Positions 32,294 through 40,099 of a stretch of DNA of 64,000 bases are shown here, piece by piece. The stretch covers positions 55,852-119,851 of the forward strand of contig CAJTPO010000001.1 of the NCBI GenBank assembly GCA_910578115.1, in the 5' to 3' direction. Positions within the stretch are counted from its first letter, which is position 1, and every line of letters starts with the position of its first letter. This stretch comes from an uncultured Lachnospiraceae bacterium (GTDB lineage Bacteria > Bacillota > Clostridia > Lachnospirales > Lachnospiraceae). Below the pieces are notes generated by a model. That model worked only from the letters and a program-made list of their open reading frames with translations. It ran no database searches and had not been told where the DNA came from. The position numbers were made by a program, and so were the translations under genes.

Positions 32294-32782
32294 ATGAGAA
32301 TGATGAGGGCATTGTTGTATGCCGTTTCAATCATGCTGCTGATGACGTATCTTACCGGATGTTCGGCGGTAGTGACGTCGGCGATGGAGCACGAGGAGAG
32401 GGAAGAAAAAGAGATGGAGGAATTGTCGGAATTGTCGGGATTCTGCCCGGAGGAGGGAGAGTTGGACGGGAATCAGGAGTTTCCGGGGGTCATGGATTGC
32501 TGGCCGGAAAGTATTTCTCTGGAAGATGGGGGGATGACTGCGAAACCGCTCTGTATTGACTTTGAGGTGGAAGAAGCGATGCATGTTTCCGTATCGTGTA
32601 TGACGACAGGAGGAGAGCTGCAGGTAAAGATCCTGAGCGAAGACAGGCAGCACATCTATTTTGATGAAAAGAACCCTCAGGGAGATTATGAGGTGTCGAT
32701 TGATGAGGCTGGTATCTGTTATCTGGAGATTTACGCGGAGGATCATAGAGGAAGTATCCGGATGACGCCTGTAAAGGAATAG
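32294..32782 (+). CDS. Small lipoprotein of unknown function
   Basis: 162 residues. Signal peptide with lipobox LTGC (Cys23). An acidic segment ('EHEEREEKEMEELSELSG') follows, then a C-terminal part of alternating beta strands ('FEVEEAMHVSVSCMTTGG', 'EVSIDEAGICYLEIYAED') that looks like a small beta-sandwich, as in bacterial pre-peptidase or emp24-like modules. AAGGAGG stands 9 bases before the ATG, immediately after the end of repeat copy 2. No family name is offered. Confidence 0.75.
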   Translation: MRMMRALLYAVSIMLLMTYLTGCSAVVTSAMEHEEREEKEMEELSELSGFCPEEGELDGNQEFPGVMDCWPESISLEDGGMTAKPLCIDFEVEEAMHVSVSCMTTGGELQVKILSEDRQHIYFDEKNPQGDYEVSIDEAGICYLEIYAEDHRGSIRMTPVKE

Positions 32783-32799
32783 GAATAGAGATTTCGATA

Positions 32800-32907
32800 A
32801 TGGCAAAGTTATTGGAGAAGCAATTGCAGGATGAGAAAAACAGAGAAGTGAAACTTTCTGTCCGCATGATTCGTATTAATGGTAAAGGAACCAGGATTTC
32901 CTTGTGA
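32800..32907 (+). CDS. Possible 35-residue peptide
   Basis: A complete frame of 36 codons from ATG 32800 to TGA 32907 encodes a basic amphipathic peptide (begins MAKLLEKQLQDEKN). The ribosome site is poor. It fills the gap between two genes on the same strand and its phase and codon use are acceptable, but it could be chance. Confidence 0.25.
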   Translation: MAKLLEKQLQDEKNREVKLSVRMIRINGKGTRISL

Positions 32908-32934
32908 GAGTAAAAGAAAGGAAGGAACGAAGAA

Positions 32935-33480
32935 ATGAGTGTGAATGCGGTAAACCATGCGAGTGGGGCATCCTGGCAGCAGGATTCTGTTAAGCAGACG
33001 GAGAAGAGCGAAGAGAAATTCGAAAAGAAGGTGATGACCTGTGTCAGCGCCGGAGGGCAAAAGTGCATGCTTCGGTCAGATGCACTGATGTCTTATGCCA
33101 GTCCGCAGACGGGAGAATCGATTAATATCTACAAAGCGGATAATTATTCCAGGGAGAATCCGATCTATATTATTATGGGGCTGGATGCGGAGGGAAATGA
33201 GTTCAAAAAAGAGATCGATGCTTCCGAAATCAATCCTGCACACTGCAATTATAATGAACTGATGGTATTAAATATAGAAACAGGACATACTTCGGACCGG
33301 GATCGTCTGCATGCGGTGGCTGTGCGCGACAAGGCGGGGATAAAGAGCTTTTTTGAGCAGAAAGATTATGTTGCCTGCATAAAGGCAGTGATGCAGGACC
33401 AGATGACCATGGGAAACTGGTCCTCCTATCTGTCCTATAGTAAATGGCTGCAAAGCCTTACGAGTCGGTCGGTTCTGTAA
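32935..33480 (+). CDS. Hypothetical protein, 181 residues
   Basis: Soluble, with no signal peptide or TM. An N-terminal flexible part is rich in Ser, Gln and Lys; the centre reads 'GESINIYKADNYSRENPIYI' and the C-terminus is helical ('GIKSFFEQKDYVACIKAVMQ'). Similar short proteins occur in Lachnospiraceae in my memory, but I cannot name a family. AAGGAAGGA stands before the ATG. The only neighbours on this strand are the lipoprotein gene upstream and tRNA genes downstream. Confidence 0.72.
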   Translation: MSVNAVNHASGASWQQDSVKQTEKSEEKFEKKVMTCVSAGGQKCMLRSDALMSYASPQTGESINIYKADNYSRENPIYIIMGLDAEGNEFKKEIDASEINPAHCNYNELMVLNIETGHTSDRDRLHAVAVRDKAGIKSFFEQKDYVACIKAVMQDQMTMGNWSSYLSYSKWLQSLTSRSVL

Positions 33481-33622
33481 AACGTGTGATATGAATGGTG
33501 AGGCGGGGCAGGATTTCTGCCCCTGGGATCCTGGATGAAGTTAAGACCGGATCTGAGACCGGATCTGTCTGTATTGTATTTAAAATAATTGGTATGTAAC
33601 AGCTGGCAACACTGGCAACAAA

Positions 33623-33656
33623 AAAGAACTTTACTGGTTTAGTAAAGTTCTTTTTT
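33623..33656. terminator. Bidirectional terminator between the 181-residue gene and tRNA-Leu(CAG)
   Basis: AAAGAACTTTACT (33623-33635) pairs with AGTAAAGTTCTTT (33641-33653), with A-run before and T-run after. It ends the tRNA transcript on the minus strand and the gene on the plus strand. Confidence 0.9.
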
Positions 33657-33661
33657 TGTGA

Positions 33662-33745
33662 TGCAGGAAAAGAGACTTGAACTCTCATGGTATTGCTACC
33701 ACACGGACCTGAACCGTGCGCGTCTGCCAATTCCGCCATTCCTGC
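33662..33745 (-). tRNA. tRNA-Leu, anticodon CAG
   Basis: 84 bases on the minus strand. Acceptor stem GCAGGAA/TTCCTGC with discriminator A; D loop GGAATTGGCAGA; anticodon stem CACGG/CCGTG with loop TTCAGGT (anticodon CAG, reads CUG); long class II variable arm; T arm loop TTCAAGT. CCA is not encoded. Confidence 0.95.
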
Positions 33746-33756
33746 GAACAAATGTT

Positions 33757-33785
33757 ATTCTATATCCTTTTAAGTAGAATGTCAA
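33757..33785 (-). promoter_or_regulatory. Promoter of tRNA-Leu(CAG)
   Basis: On the minus strand TTGACA (33785-33780), 17 bases, TAGAAT (33762-33757); the tRNA begins 11 bases later. Confidence 0.8.
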
Positions 33786-33863
33786 TACTATTTTGAAAAT
33801 TTTTTAAAAAATTCCTCGAAAAATTTTAGCCTTGATATTTTTTGCTAAATTTAGAAAAATGTA

Positions 33864-33892
33864 TTGACTTTTTAAAAGCTTGATAGTAATAT
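33864..33892 (+). promoter_or_regulatory. Promoter of tRNA-Leu(AAG)
   Basis: TTGACT (33864-33869), 17 bases, TAATAT (33887-33892); the tRNA starts at 33915. Confidence 0.75.
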
Positions 33893-33914
33893 ATTATTTG
33901 CGTTGTGAACGTGG

Positions 33915-33998
33915 GCGGAAGTGTCGGAACTGGCAGACGAGCAAGACTAAGGATCTTGTGATGGTTACATCGTGTGGGTTCAAGTCCCATCTTCCGCA
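33915..33998 (+). tRNA. tRNA-Leu, anticodon AAG
   Basis: 84 bases. Acceptor GCGGAAG/CTTCCGC with discriminator A; anticodon stem CAAGA/TCTTG with loop CTAAGGA, so position 33 is T and positions 34-36 are AAG; long class II variable arm; T loop TTCAAGT. Most bacteria use GAG here. An A at position 34 would need conversion to inosine. Confidence 0.95.
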
Positions 33999-34010
33999 GT
34001 GGTTGATTAG

Positions 34011-34047
34011 TAAGGAAACCTTATAGATACTAAGGTTTCCTTATTTT
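34011..34047 (+). terminator. Terminator after tRNA-Leu(AAG)
   Basis: TAAGGAAACCTTA (34011-34023) and TAAGGTTTCCTTA (34031-34043) form a 13-bp stem with a 7-base loop, followed by TTTT. Confidence 0.9.
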
Positions 34048-34121
34048 CATATTCAGACAGTTTGAACACCCTTGAACACGCTGCCCGTCCTGCATGGAAG
34101 AAAATATTTTTTGTCAGTAGA

Positions 34122-34172
34122 TTTTGTGTACACAAAAGTTCTTTTGCTTTTTTGTCATGAGTATGATAGAAT
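34122..34172 (+). promoter_or_regulatory. Palindromic operator and promoter for the GerMN-like lipoprotein
   Basis: The 16-bp perfect palindrome TTTTGTGTACACAAAA (34122-34137) lies 6 bases upstream of TTGCTT (34144-34149); after a 17-base spacer comes TAGAAT (34167-34172). Placement just upstream of -35 fits an activator, or a repressor with upstream contact. Confidence 0.65.
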
Positions 34173-34218
34173 ATAACCCGATTTAGACGAACTTGTGACA
34201 GAGAGAGTCTGGGAGGGG

Positions 34219-34980
34219 ATGAATTTGAAAAAAATAAGAAAAGTGGTAGTTTCGTTGATTGTCACTGCAATGCTTCTGGCGGCCTGCGGCAGTTCGGTGG
34301 GAAGAAGGGTAGATTCAGGCGAGATCGTGGTCCCGGAGATGTCTTCGGAAGATTTGTTGGTCAGCTCCCTGGAATTCCTGTTGCAGGATGAGGAAGATAC
34401 GGCAGAGAAGACAGAAGAAAATACGAAGGATGATACGGATGTACCCGGAGAGTCGAATGCGGATACAGATACAGAGAACGAAGAAGAAGGCAGGAAGGAT
34501 AATGCGGTAGAGAAGCCGGCAGAGCAGGAACGTGTTCCGAAAGAGAAGGAAGCGGTTATTTATTATGGTAATGCAGGTTCCTACGACCTGAAGCAGGAGA
34601 TTATACAGGTAGAGGAAGAATCAGCTGAGGAGCTGCTGAATGCTCTGGCAAGACGTAACATAGTGTCACTGGATACCAAGCTGCTTTCTTTCGAGGAACA
34701 GGAGAGCGACGGGAGTAAGGTGCTGCATCTGGAGTTGTCAAAGGCTTTGGATGAATACTTGAAGACCATGTCCAGGGAGGCAGAATGCATTATACTGGCA
34801 TCGGTGGTAAACACGTTTCTGGAGAATTATGATGCTGACAGTGTTTATCTGGTGGTGAATGGTAAGACACTGGTCACCAAGAATGCAGAGTATGAGGCAG
34901 CGTTTGTAAAATGTACACCGGAGGAACTGCTCGAGAGATTAAAGGCATCTGATTCGGAGAACATACAGGAAGAGGGATAA
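34219..34980 (+). CDS. GerMN-domain lipoprotein
   Basis: 253 residues from this ATG. The signal peptide ends LLAACG. A low-complexity acidic linker (Glu, Asp, Thr; residues ~60-110) leads to one GerMN domain: 'AVIYYGNAGSYDLKQEIIQV', 'SVVNTFLENYDADSVYLVVN' and the final 'GKTLVTKNAEYE'. GerMN domains occur in GerM and in LpqB-like proteins and are thought to bind wall components. The start is uncertain: GGGAGG is too close to the ATG at 34219 and fits better a TTG at 34225, 8 bases downstream of it. The DUF4125 gene follows after 16 bases. Confidence 0.85.
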   Translation: MNLKKIRKVVVSLIVTAMLLAACGSSVGRRVDSGEIVVPEMSSEDLLVSSLEFLLQDEEDTAEKTEENTKDDTDVPGESNADTDTENEEEGRKDNAVEKPAEQERVPKEKEAVIYYGNAGSYDLKQEIIQVEEESAEELLNALARRNIVSLDTKLLSFEEQESDGSKVLHLELSKALDEYLKTMSREAECIILASVVNTFLENYDADSVYLVVNGKTLVTKNAEYEAAFVKCTPEELLERLKASDSENIQEEG

Positions 34981-34996
34981 GCAGGAGAAGAAGAGC

Positions 34997-35620
34997 ATGG
35001 CGAAGATCAGTGAGAGAGAACAGCTTATATTTGATGTGACGCAGACGGAATGGGAGATGTTCCAGCATGTTTATAATACCGGCGGCAGGGCATCCTGTCA
35101 GGATGATCCGGATACTTTCTTCAAGATGCGGATGAGTCAGTGGATGGTGTATTCGGATGAAGTGCTGCACAGTTACCTGGAAGACTGCAGACAGGCGCAT
35201 GAAGACGGCAGAAATCTTATGTTTGAAAAGTATGGCAGAATGATGGAAAGCACTTTCCCGGAGGAATACGAGGAGATCAAAGGGTATCTTCCCGATGTGA
35301 CGGATAAGCTGGAGATTGTGGAGAAGATCGTCAGGATTAATCTGGAATGGGATGCCGATATGCTGCGTGCCTATCCCAATCTCAGGAACAGGGGCAGGGT
35401 GCTTACGACGGCTGAAGACGGCATCATGGCAGGCTCTTCCATGGAGAGCTATCTTCGCGGGGAGCTTTTGTCCTATTCCATGCACACGCTGGAGTTGATC
35501 TGGAAGGAGACCAGAGAAGCCTATGAGAGGGGCGAGAGCCTGTTGAAACAGACAATCGCCAATGAGACGCTTTTCTATGGGTACGGATCCCTGGAGGAAG
35601 CGGAAGCAAAACACCGTTAA
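34997..35620 (+). CDS. DUF4125 family protein
   Basis: 207 residues, cytoplasmic, strongly helical. The family marks are 'FDVTQTEWEMFQHVYNTGGR', 'DPDTFFKMRMSQWMVYSDEV' and 'ANETLFYGYGSLEEAEA' at the C-terminus. DUF4125 proteins are restricted mostly to gut Clostridia and Coriobacteria and have no known role; many are fused to or sit beside DUF4037-type nucleotidyltransferase-like proteins, which is not the case here. It shares an operon with the GerMN lipoprotein. Its last 4 bases overlap the convergent DUF6320 gene. Confidence 0.87.
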   Translation: MAKISEREQLIFDVTQTEWEMFQHVYNTGGRASCQDDPDTFFKMRMSQWMVYSDEVLHSYLEDCRQAHEDGRNLMFEKYGRMMESTFPEEYEEIKGYLPDVTDKLEIVEKIVRINLEWDADMLRAYPNLRNRGRVLTTAEDGIMAGSSMESYLRGELLSYSMHTLELIWKETREAYERGESLLKQTIANETLFYGYGSLEEAEAKHR

Positions 35621-36321
35621 AAATGCAGGCGTCTGCGCACTTCGTTGCGCAGGCGTTTTTTTGCCAGTATGGTGATCAGTGCAAAATCGATGATCACGCA
35701 GACGGTCAGGACAACCGCAGACCAGGTAATGCGGTAGGGACGGTTGAGCAGATGCTTGATCAGCAGTTCCAGCGATACGCAGAAAGCAGGAATCTCCACG
35801 AAGATACACAGGGAGCAGGGCAGCATCGTGAGCGGAAAGAAGCGGGACAGCAGCGGAAAGACTTCCGCGCAGACCGTCAACATTACGACAATGGGCAGCC
35901 CCAGCTGCCAGAACCATGTGGTAGAGGAGGTGAGGAAGCTGATCAGGAACAGATAAACGGCTACAGAGACGCCGTCGGCAAGCAGCGAGACGTAAATCGG
36001 CGTTTTGCTGTAAAAAATTGCGGGAAAGGTAAAGACAAAAAGGCAGATACAGCAGCCGATCACTGTCAATGACCAGAGCGAGGCATCGAAAACCAGCAGA
36101 TTCAGCAGAAAGCAGGTTATGCTGGTGGCGGACAGGACCACAGATAATAATATACCAAGATCTTTTCTTTTCACGACTTCTACCTGTCCCTTGTCGGTGG
36201 GATAAGGCGAAGGCGGAAATTCCGTATTTAATTGCATTGGATTGACAACGGGTGTATGGCAGAGCGGGCATTTCTTCAGGGATGCTTCCAGCTCCACACC
36301 ACAGTTTACGCAGTAAGACAT
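35617..36321 (-). CDS. Zinc-ribbon membrane protein (DUF6320 type)
   Basis: 234 residues. An N-terminal double-CxxC ribbon (YCVNCGVEL ... CPLCHTPV) is followed by a short linker and about six TM helices, then a basic C-terminus. DUF6320 proteins of this build often stand next to an alcohol acetyltransferase-like condensation protein in Clostridia, as here (next gene upstream on the same strand, 139 bases away). No activity is known; a membrane partner for that enzyme is a reasonable guess. Confidence 0.8.
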   Translation of the reverse strand: MSYCVNCGVELEASLKKCPLCHTPVVNPMQLNTEFPPSPYPTDKGQVEVVKRKDLGILLSVVLSATSITCFLLNLLVFDASLWSLTVIGCCICLFVFTFPAIFYSKTPIYVSLLADGVSVAVYLFLISFLTSSTTWFWQLGLPIVVMLTVCAEVFPLLSRFFPLTMLPCSLCIFVEIPAFCVSLELLIKHLLNRPYRITWSAVVLTVCVIIDFALITILAKKRLRNEVRRRLHF

Positions 36322-36460
36322 ATTCGTTTCCTCTGTGCAGCTGCCGCAGGCGTTTCGGCAGCTGCCTTTCCTGATTCATTGGATTATGGTGCAGGGGGTT
36401 CCTCCCTGCTTTGAATTCGTGCAGCAAAGTTGATTTATTTATGAGCTTTGCACGTTTGAT

Positions 36461-37801
36461 TTAGAGAGTCCGGTTGCTCTCAATCTTGACGTGGATGCCG
36501 TCCTGTACCAGTTTGCGGAAGAAATAACGCTCCACATCGGCCTCCATGATGCTGCTGGCAAAGTTAATGGTCAATATATCTTCAAAACTGATAATGGCGC
36601 AGTTGGTACGGGAGGAAAACGGCTGTCCCATATAGATGTCAAATCGTTCGATATAGGGCTTCATATCTGCCGGAACGTGCAGCGCTCCCATATTGGTCAG
36701 CCCGGCAGAAGAGTTCTTATCCTGTACCTTTGTATAGAAGGTGCGGACCACCAGATCTTTTATGAAAAGAGGAACAATGCGGATCAGGGGGTTGCGCTGT
36801 GTGGCGGCGTTGGTGGTGATATCGCCGCGCAGGAATTTGTCATTAATATAATAACGCATGTAATGATGTATATGCTCCACGATTTCCTCAAACCGGTAAT
36901 TGCCGAGCCGTGGATCGATGGAGGGATAGACCATGGTGATGAAATTGCGCAGTGTCTTCGAGGGAAAGAAACGACGAAGATTGACCGGCATGGCAATTCT
37001 GACCGGGCGCAGCCGTATATGGAAATCGGCATTCTGCTTCTGCAGCAGAGCATAGAGCAGGACTGCATTCAAATATTCCGTGATACTTGCATTGTATTTC
37101 CTGGCGACGGTCATGACTTCCTGAACGGACAGGATCCCGTCGATGATATTCAGGGTGTAGAAGGGTTCCTTGGTGCCGCGGACCCGATATGTCTTCTCCG
37201 CCGGGCGGGGCGGACATACCTGTGCGTTGGCATAGCGCATATAGGCGTCTTCCAGCTCTTCGGGATCCGGATTGGCATGGATATCCAGCACGAAACCTTC
37301 GGGGGTTACGGGGTGGCCGAGCAGATCCAGATAGGCAGCGGTGAGCGTCTGCAGAAGACACATCCCGCCGGTGCCGTCTCCGAGGCAGTGATGAGCCTCC
37401 AGAGAGATTCGCCTGTCGAAATAGTACAGCCTAATCAAATAACGGTTGTTACCTTTAAAGGGCATGGGCATACACGGATTTTTGATGTCTTCCATGACGT
37501 AAGGGCCGGGGCGGGTATTGGGTTCCAGATAGCGCCAGAACAGTCCCTTGCGGATCGCCACCCGGTAGGTTGGGAACCGGGGAAGCGTTTTGTCCAAAGC
37601 GGCCTGCAGCAAGACAGGGTCGACGGTTTCTTTCAGCAAAACAGACAGACGATAAACAGACGAAAAGTCCCGCCGCTGCAGAGTCGGATAGACAATGGCA
37701 GAAAGATCCAGTTTGTACCAGACGTCTTTTTTGTTTCTGCCGGATTTTCCGTTCCTGGCCTGCTTTGGTTTTCTGGTTGTGCTGTGCGGGTAGTTTGGCA
37801 T
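36461..37801 (-). CDS. Condensation-fold acyltransferase with HHxxxDG motif (alcohol acetyltransferase-like)
   Basis: 446 residues from the ATG at 37801 (GGAAGGA ~10 bases upstream; a TTG at 37828 is possible). The catalytic motif 'HHCLGDGTGG' lies at ~137-146, at the usual distance from the N-terminus for chloramphenicol-acetyltransferase/condensation folds, with the second half marked by 'RIAMPVNLRRFFPSKTLRNF' (DFGWG-like region absent). Such enzymes join an acyl thioester to an alcohol or amine. No carrier protein or NRPS gene is nearby, so acyl-CoA is the more likely donor. It is divergent from the alpha/beta hydrolase gene (112 bases apart), suggesting paired synthesis and cleavage of an ester. 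Confidence 0.82.
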   Translation of the reverse strand: MPNYPHSTTRKPKQARNGKSGRNKKDVWYKLDLSAIVYPTLQRRDFSSVYRLSVLLKETVDPVLLQAALDKTLPRFPTYRVAIRKGLFWRYLEPNTRPGPYVMEDIKNPCMPMPFKGNNRYLIRLYYFDRRISLEAHHCLGDGTGGMCLLQTLTAAYLDLLGHPVTPEGFVLDIHANPDPEELEDAYMRYANAQVCPPRPAEKTYRVRGTKEPFYTLNIIDGILSVQEVMTVARKYNASITEYLNAVLLYALLQKQNADFHIRLRPVRIAMPVNLRRFFPSKTLRNFITMVYPSIDPRLGNYRFEEIVEHIHHYMRYYINDKFLRGDITTNAATQRNPLIRIVPLFIKDLVVRTFYTKVQDKNSSAGLTNMGALHVPADMKPYIERFDIYMGQPFSSRTNCAIISFEDILTINFASSIMEADVERYFFRKLVQDGIHVKIESNRTL

Positions 37802-37913
37802 GGCAGTCAGGTCCTTCCGATTTTTCAATTAACTTTCTTTCACATATCATACCATAAATCTGACTTTATATGTTAAAATATTACTACAAAAAAATCGACA
37901 AAGGAGCGGAGCT

Positions 37914-38831
37914 ATGTCTATCGCCGAGAAACGAAATGCGAATTTAATGAATCTGATCAAACGGATGCACGGTGTGGTTGAGAATACGGATATTGAAAAG
38001 CACCGGCAATCCCAGAAATATTTCGGGGCGCTGCTTGGCAGCAGTAAAGATGTGCTGATCGAAGATGTGGATATACATGACCATGCAAAGACAGGGGACA
38101 TGCTGCAGGGAGAGTGGGTTTACGTGAACAGGGCGCATATGAAGAAGTATGTGATCCTCTATTGTCATGGTGGTGGTTACTCCACGGGGAGCAGACTTTA
38201 TGCCAGGACGCTGACAGGTAAGCTGGCGATGTCCACTTCCATGGACGTGCTGAGTTTCGATTACAGGCTTGCGCCGGAGCATCCGTATCCGGCGGCGCTG
38301 GAAGACGCCATGAAGGTATGGGATTATCTCATGCTTCTTGGATATGGAGCGAGAGATGTGATACTGGCGGGGGATTCCGCCGGAGGAAACCTGGCGCTTG
38401 CATTGACTTTGAAGCTGCGGAAGGAGAAGCGGCTGCTGCCGCGTGGGCTTGTATTGATGTCCCCGTGGACGGATCTGACATCATCAGGACAATCACATAA
38501 GACGAAGGCACAGATCGATCCGGTGCTGAATGCCGCTTATCTGGCGGAGATGATCCACAACTATGCTGCACAGGAAGATCTGACCAATCCGTTGATTTCA
38601 CCTTTGTTTGGTGAATATGAGGGATTTCCGCCCACCTATATTCAGGTCGGGGAGAATGAGGTGCTGCAGGATGACGCAAAGATGCTTTATCAGAAACTGC
38701 TGAAGGCGAATGTGTCCGTGCGGCTGGATATCTTTCCGGGTATGTGGCATGTATTCCAGATGTCTCCTTTTAAGACGGCCTATGAGGCCATGGACAGGAA
38801 TGCTGAATTTATCTATGATATCTGCAGATAA
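37914..38831 (+). CDS. Alpha/beta hydrolase of the hormone-sensitive lipase group
   Basis: 305 residues, cytoplasmic. The HGGG oxyanion motif is at 85-88 (CHGGGYSTGS), the nucleophile S155 is in GDSAGG, and the acid and base are probably the Asp in the 'QVGENEVLQDDA' region and the His in GMWHVFQM near residue 283. All parts of family IV esterases are present. AAAGGAG lies before the ATG. Divergent from the acyltransferase gene, probably functionally linked to it; its substrate is unknown. Confidence 0.92.
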   Translation: MSIAEKRNANLMNLIKRMHGVVENTDIEKHRQSQKYFGALLGSSKDVLIEDVDIHDHAKTGDMLQGEWVYVNRAHMKKYVILYCHGGGYSTGSRLYARTLTGKLAMSTSMDVLSFDYRLAPEHPYPAALEDAMKVWDYLMLLGYGARDVILAGDSAGGNLALALTLKLRKEKRLLPRGLVLMSPWTDLTSSGQSHKTKAQIDPVLNAAYLAEMIHNYAAQEDLTNPLISPLFGEYEGFPPTYIQVGENEVLQDDAKMLYQKLLKANVSVRLDIFPGMWHVFQMSPFKTAYEAMDRNAEFIYDICR

Positions 38832-39000
38832 CGGCGGATAAGGTACAATGGGAAGAGTTTATAATTTTTGACAGGAATAAAAAGGATTTTCGGGAGAAAC
38901 CTCGAATAATAACAGTAGAAACGTAACAGCAAAGCCACAGAGGCTCCGGGGCTATGGCAGTAAAGGCATGAACAGTAATGGAATTTGAGAAAGGCACATC

Positions 39001-40005
39001 ATGAACATACGGGAAAGTCTGGAACGGTGGGAGCAGGAATATCTTAGTCCCTATGCCATGCTCAGCATGCATTCCAGGGGGAGGCTTAAACCGGAGGAGC
39101 AGTGCGATATCCGGCCGGTATTTCAGAGGGATAGGGACAGGATCATTCACAGTAAGTCTTTTCGGCGTCTTAAGGATAAGACGCAGGTCTTTCTTACGCC
39201 GGAGGGGGATCATTATAGGACGCGGTTGACGCATACGCTGGAGGTCAGTCAGACAGCCAGGACGATCGCCAAGGCGCTGCAGCTGAATGAGGATCTGGTG
39301 GAAGCCATAGCCTTAGGTCATGATCTGGGACACACGCCTTTTGGCCATGCAGGAGAACGGGCGCTGGACAGAGCCTGTCCTTATGGATTCCGCCATAATG
39401 AACAGAGCGTGCGGACGGTGGATTTGCTGGAGAAGGACGGGCAGGGCATCAATCTGACGATGGAAGTGCGGGACGGCATCCTGAATCACCAGACAGCTTC
39501 CATGCCGGGCACCCTGGAGGGCCGGATTGTCAGGTTTGCGGATAAGATCGCCTACATCCATCATGATACGGACGATGCGATTCGGGGCAATATCATGAAG
39601 GAGTCGGATGTTCCGGCAGAGGTCAGTGCCGTTGCCGGGCGCAGCTGTACACAGCGTCTGGATTATTTCATACATAATATCGTGACCAGCAGCAGGGGCA
39701 GGGACGACATCTGCATGTCGAAGGAAGCGGAAGAGGCCATGCGGACAATGCGGGAATTCATGTTCCGCAATGTTTACCGCAATCCTGTCGCCAAGGGACA
39801 GGAGAACAAGGCGGAGAATCTGGTGGTCACTTTATATGAATATTATATGAACCATACGGAGAAGCTTCCGAAATTTCTGTACAGACTTATGGAAGAGGGG
39901 GAGCCTCTGGAAAAGATCGTGTGCGATTATATCGGTTCCATGACGGACCGTTTTGCCATTGCGCAGTATCAGGAAATCTACATTCCGAAGACGTGGCATG
40001 GCTGA
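39001..40005 (+). CDS. dgt: Deoxyguanosinetriphosphate triphosphohydrolase-like HD protein
   Basis: 334 residues. The enzyme removes triphosphate from dNTPs. Visible: 'RRLKDKTQVFLTPEGDHYRT', then 'RLTHTLEVSQTARTIAKALQ' (first His) and 'AIALGHDLGHTPFGHAGE' with the HD pair, and later 'RIVRFADKIAYIHHDTDDAI' (last Asp). Length is typical of the short Gram-positive Dgt. It begins the block dgt-dnaG-rpoD-trmK, an arrangement found in many Clostridia. The gap before dnaG is 94 bases. Confidence 0.94.
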   Translation: MNIRESLERWEQEYLSPYAMLSMHSRGRLKPEEQCDIRPVFQRDRDRIIHSKSFRRLKDKTQVFLTPEGDHYRTRLTHTLEVSQTARTIAKALQLNEDLVEAIALGHDLGHTPFGHAGERALDRACPYGFRHNEQSVRTVDLLEKDGQGINLTMEVRDGILNHQTASMPGTLEGRIVRFADKIAYIHHDTDDAIRGNIMKESDVPAEVSAVAGRSCTQRLDYFIHNIVTSSRGRDDICMSKEAEEAMRTMREFMFRNVYRNPVAKGQENKAENLVVTLYEYYMNHTEKLPKFLYRLMEEGEPLEKIVCDYIGSMTDRFAIAQYQEIYIPKTWHG

Positions 40006-40099
40006 CCATGCTTTCGCGGCGGGGACAGGGGGCTTTCGTTTACGGAAAGATCACAGGTAGAATGCGCGTGGAGAATCCTATAGATAAAGAAGGGACAAG

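Noticed and set aside
33458..33751. 97-codon frame on the minus strand over the tRNA-Leu(CAG) gene
   Set aside because: Most of it is the tRNA itself and its terminator.
33913..34081. Phage or integrative-element attachment site at the tRNA-Leu genes
   Set aside because: No integrase, no second copy of the tRNA 3' end nearby and no change of gene content on either side.
35617..35620. Four-base overlap of convergent genes as a special regulatory structure
   Set aside because: Short tail-to-tail overlaps are common in compact genomes; the 12-base overlap at 27496-27507 is treated the same way.
34874..36427. Minus-strand open frame of 517 codons over the DUF4125 and DUF6320 genes
   Set aside because: It overlaps two supported genes in other frames and has no known domain.
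36491..37876. Plus-strand open frame of 461 codons opposite the acyltransferase gene
   Set aside because: The minus-strand product has the HHxxxDG motif and family features; the plus-strand frame has none.
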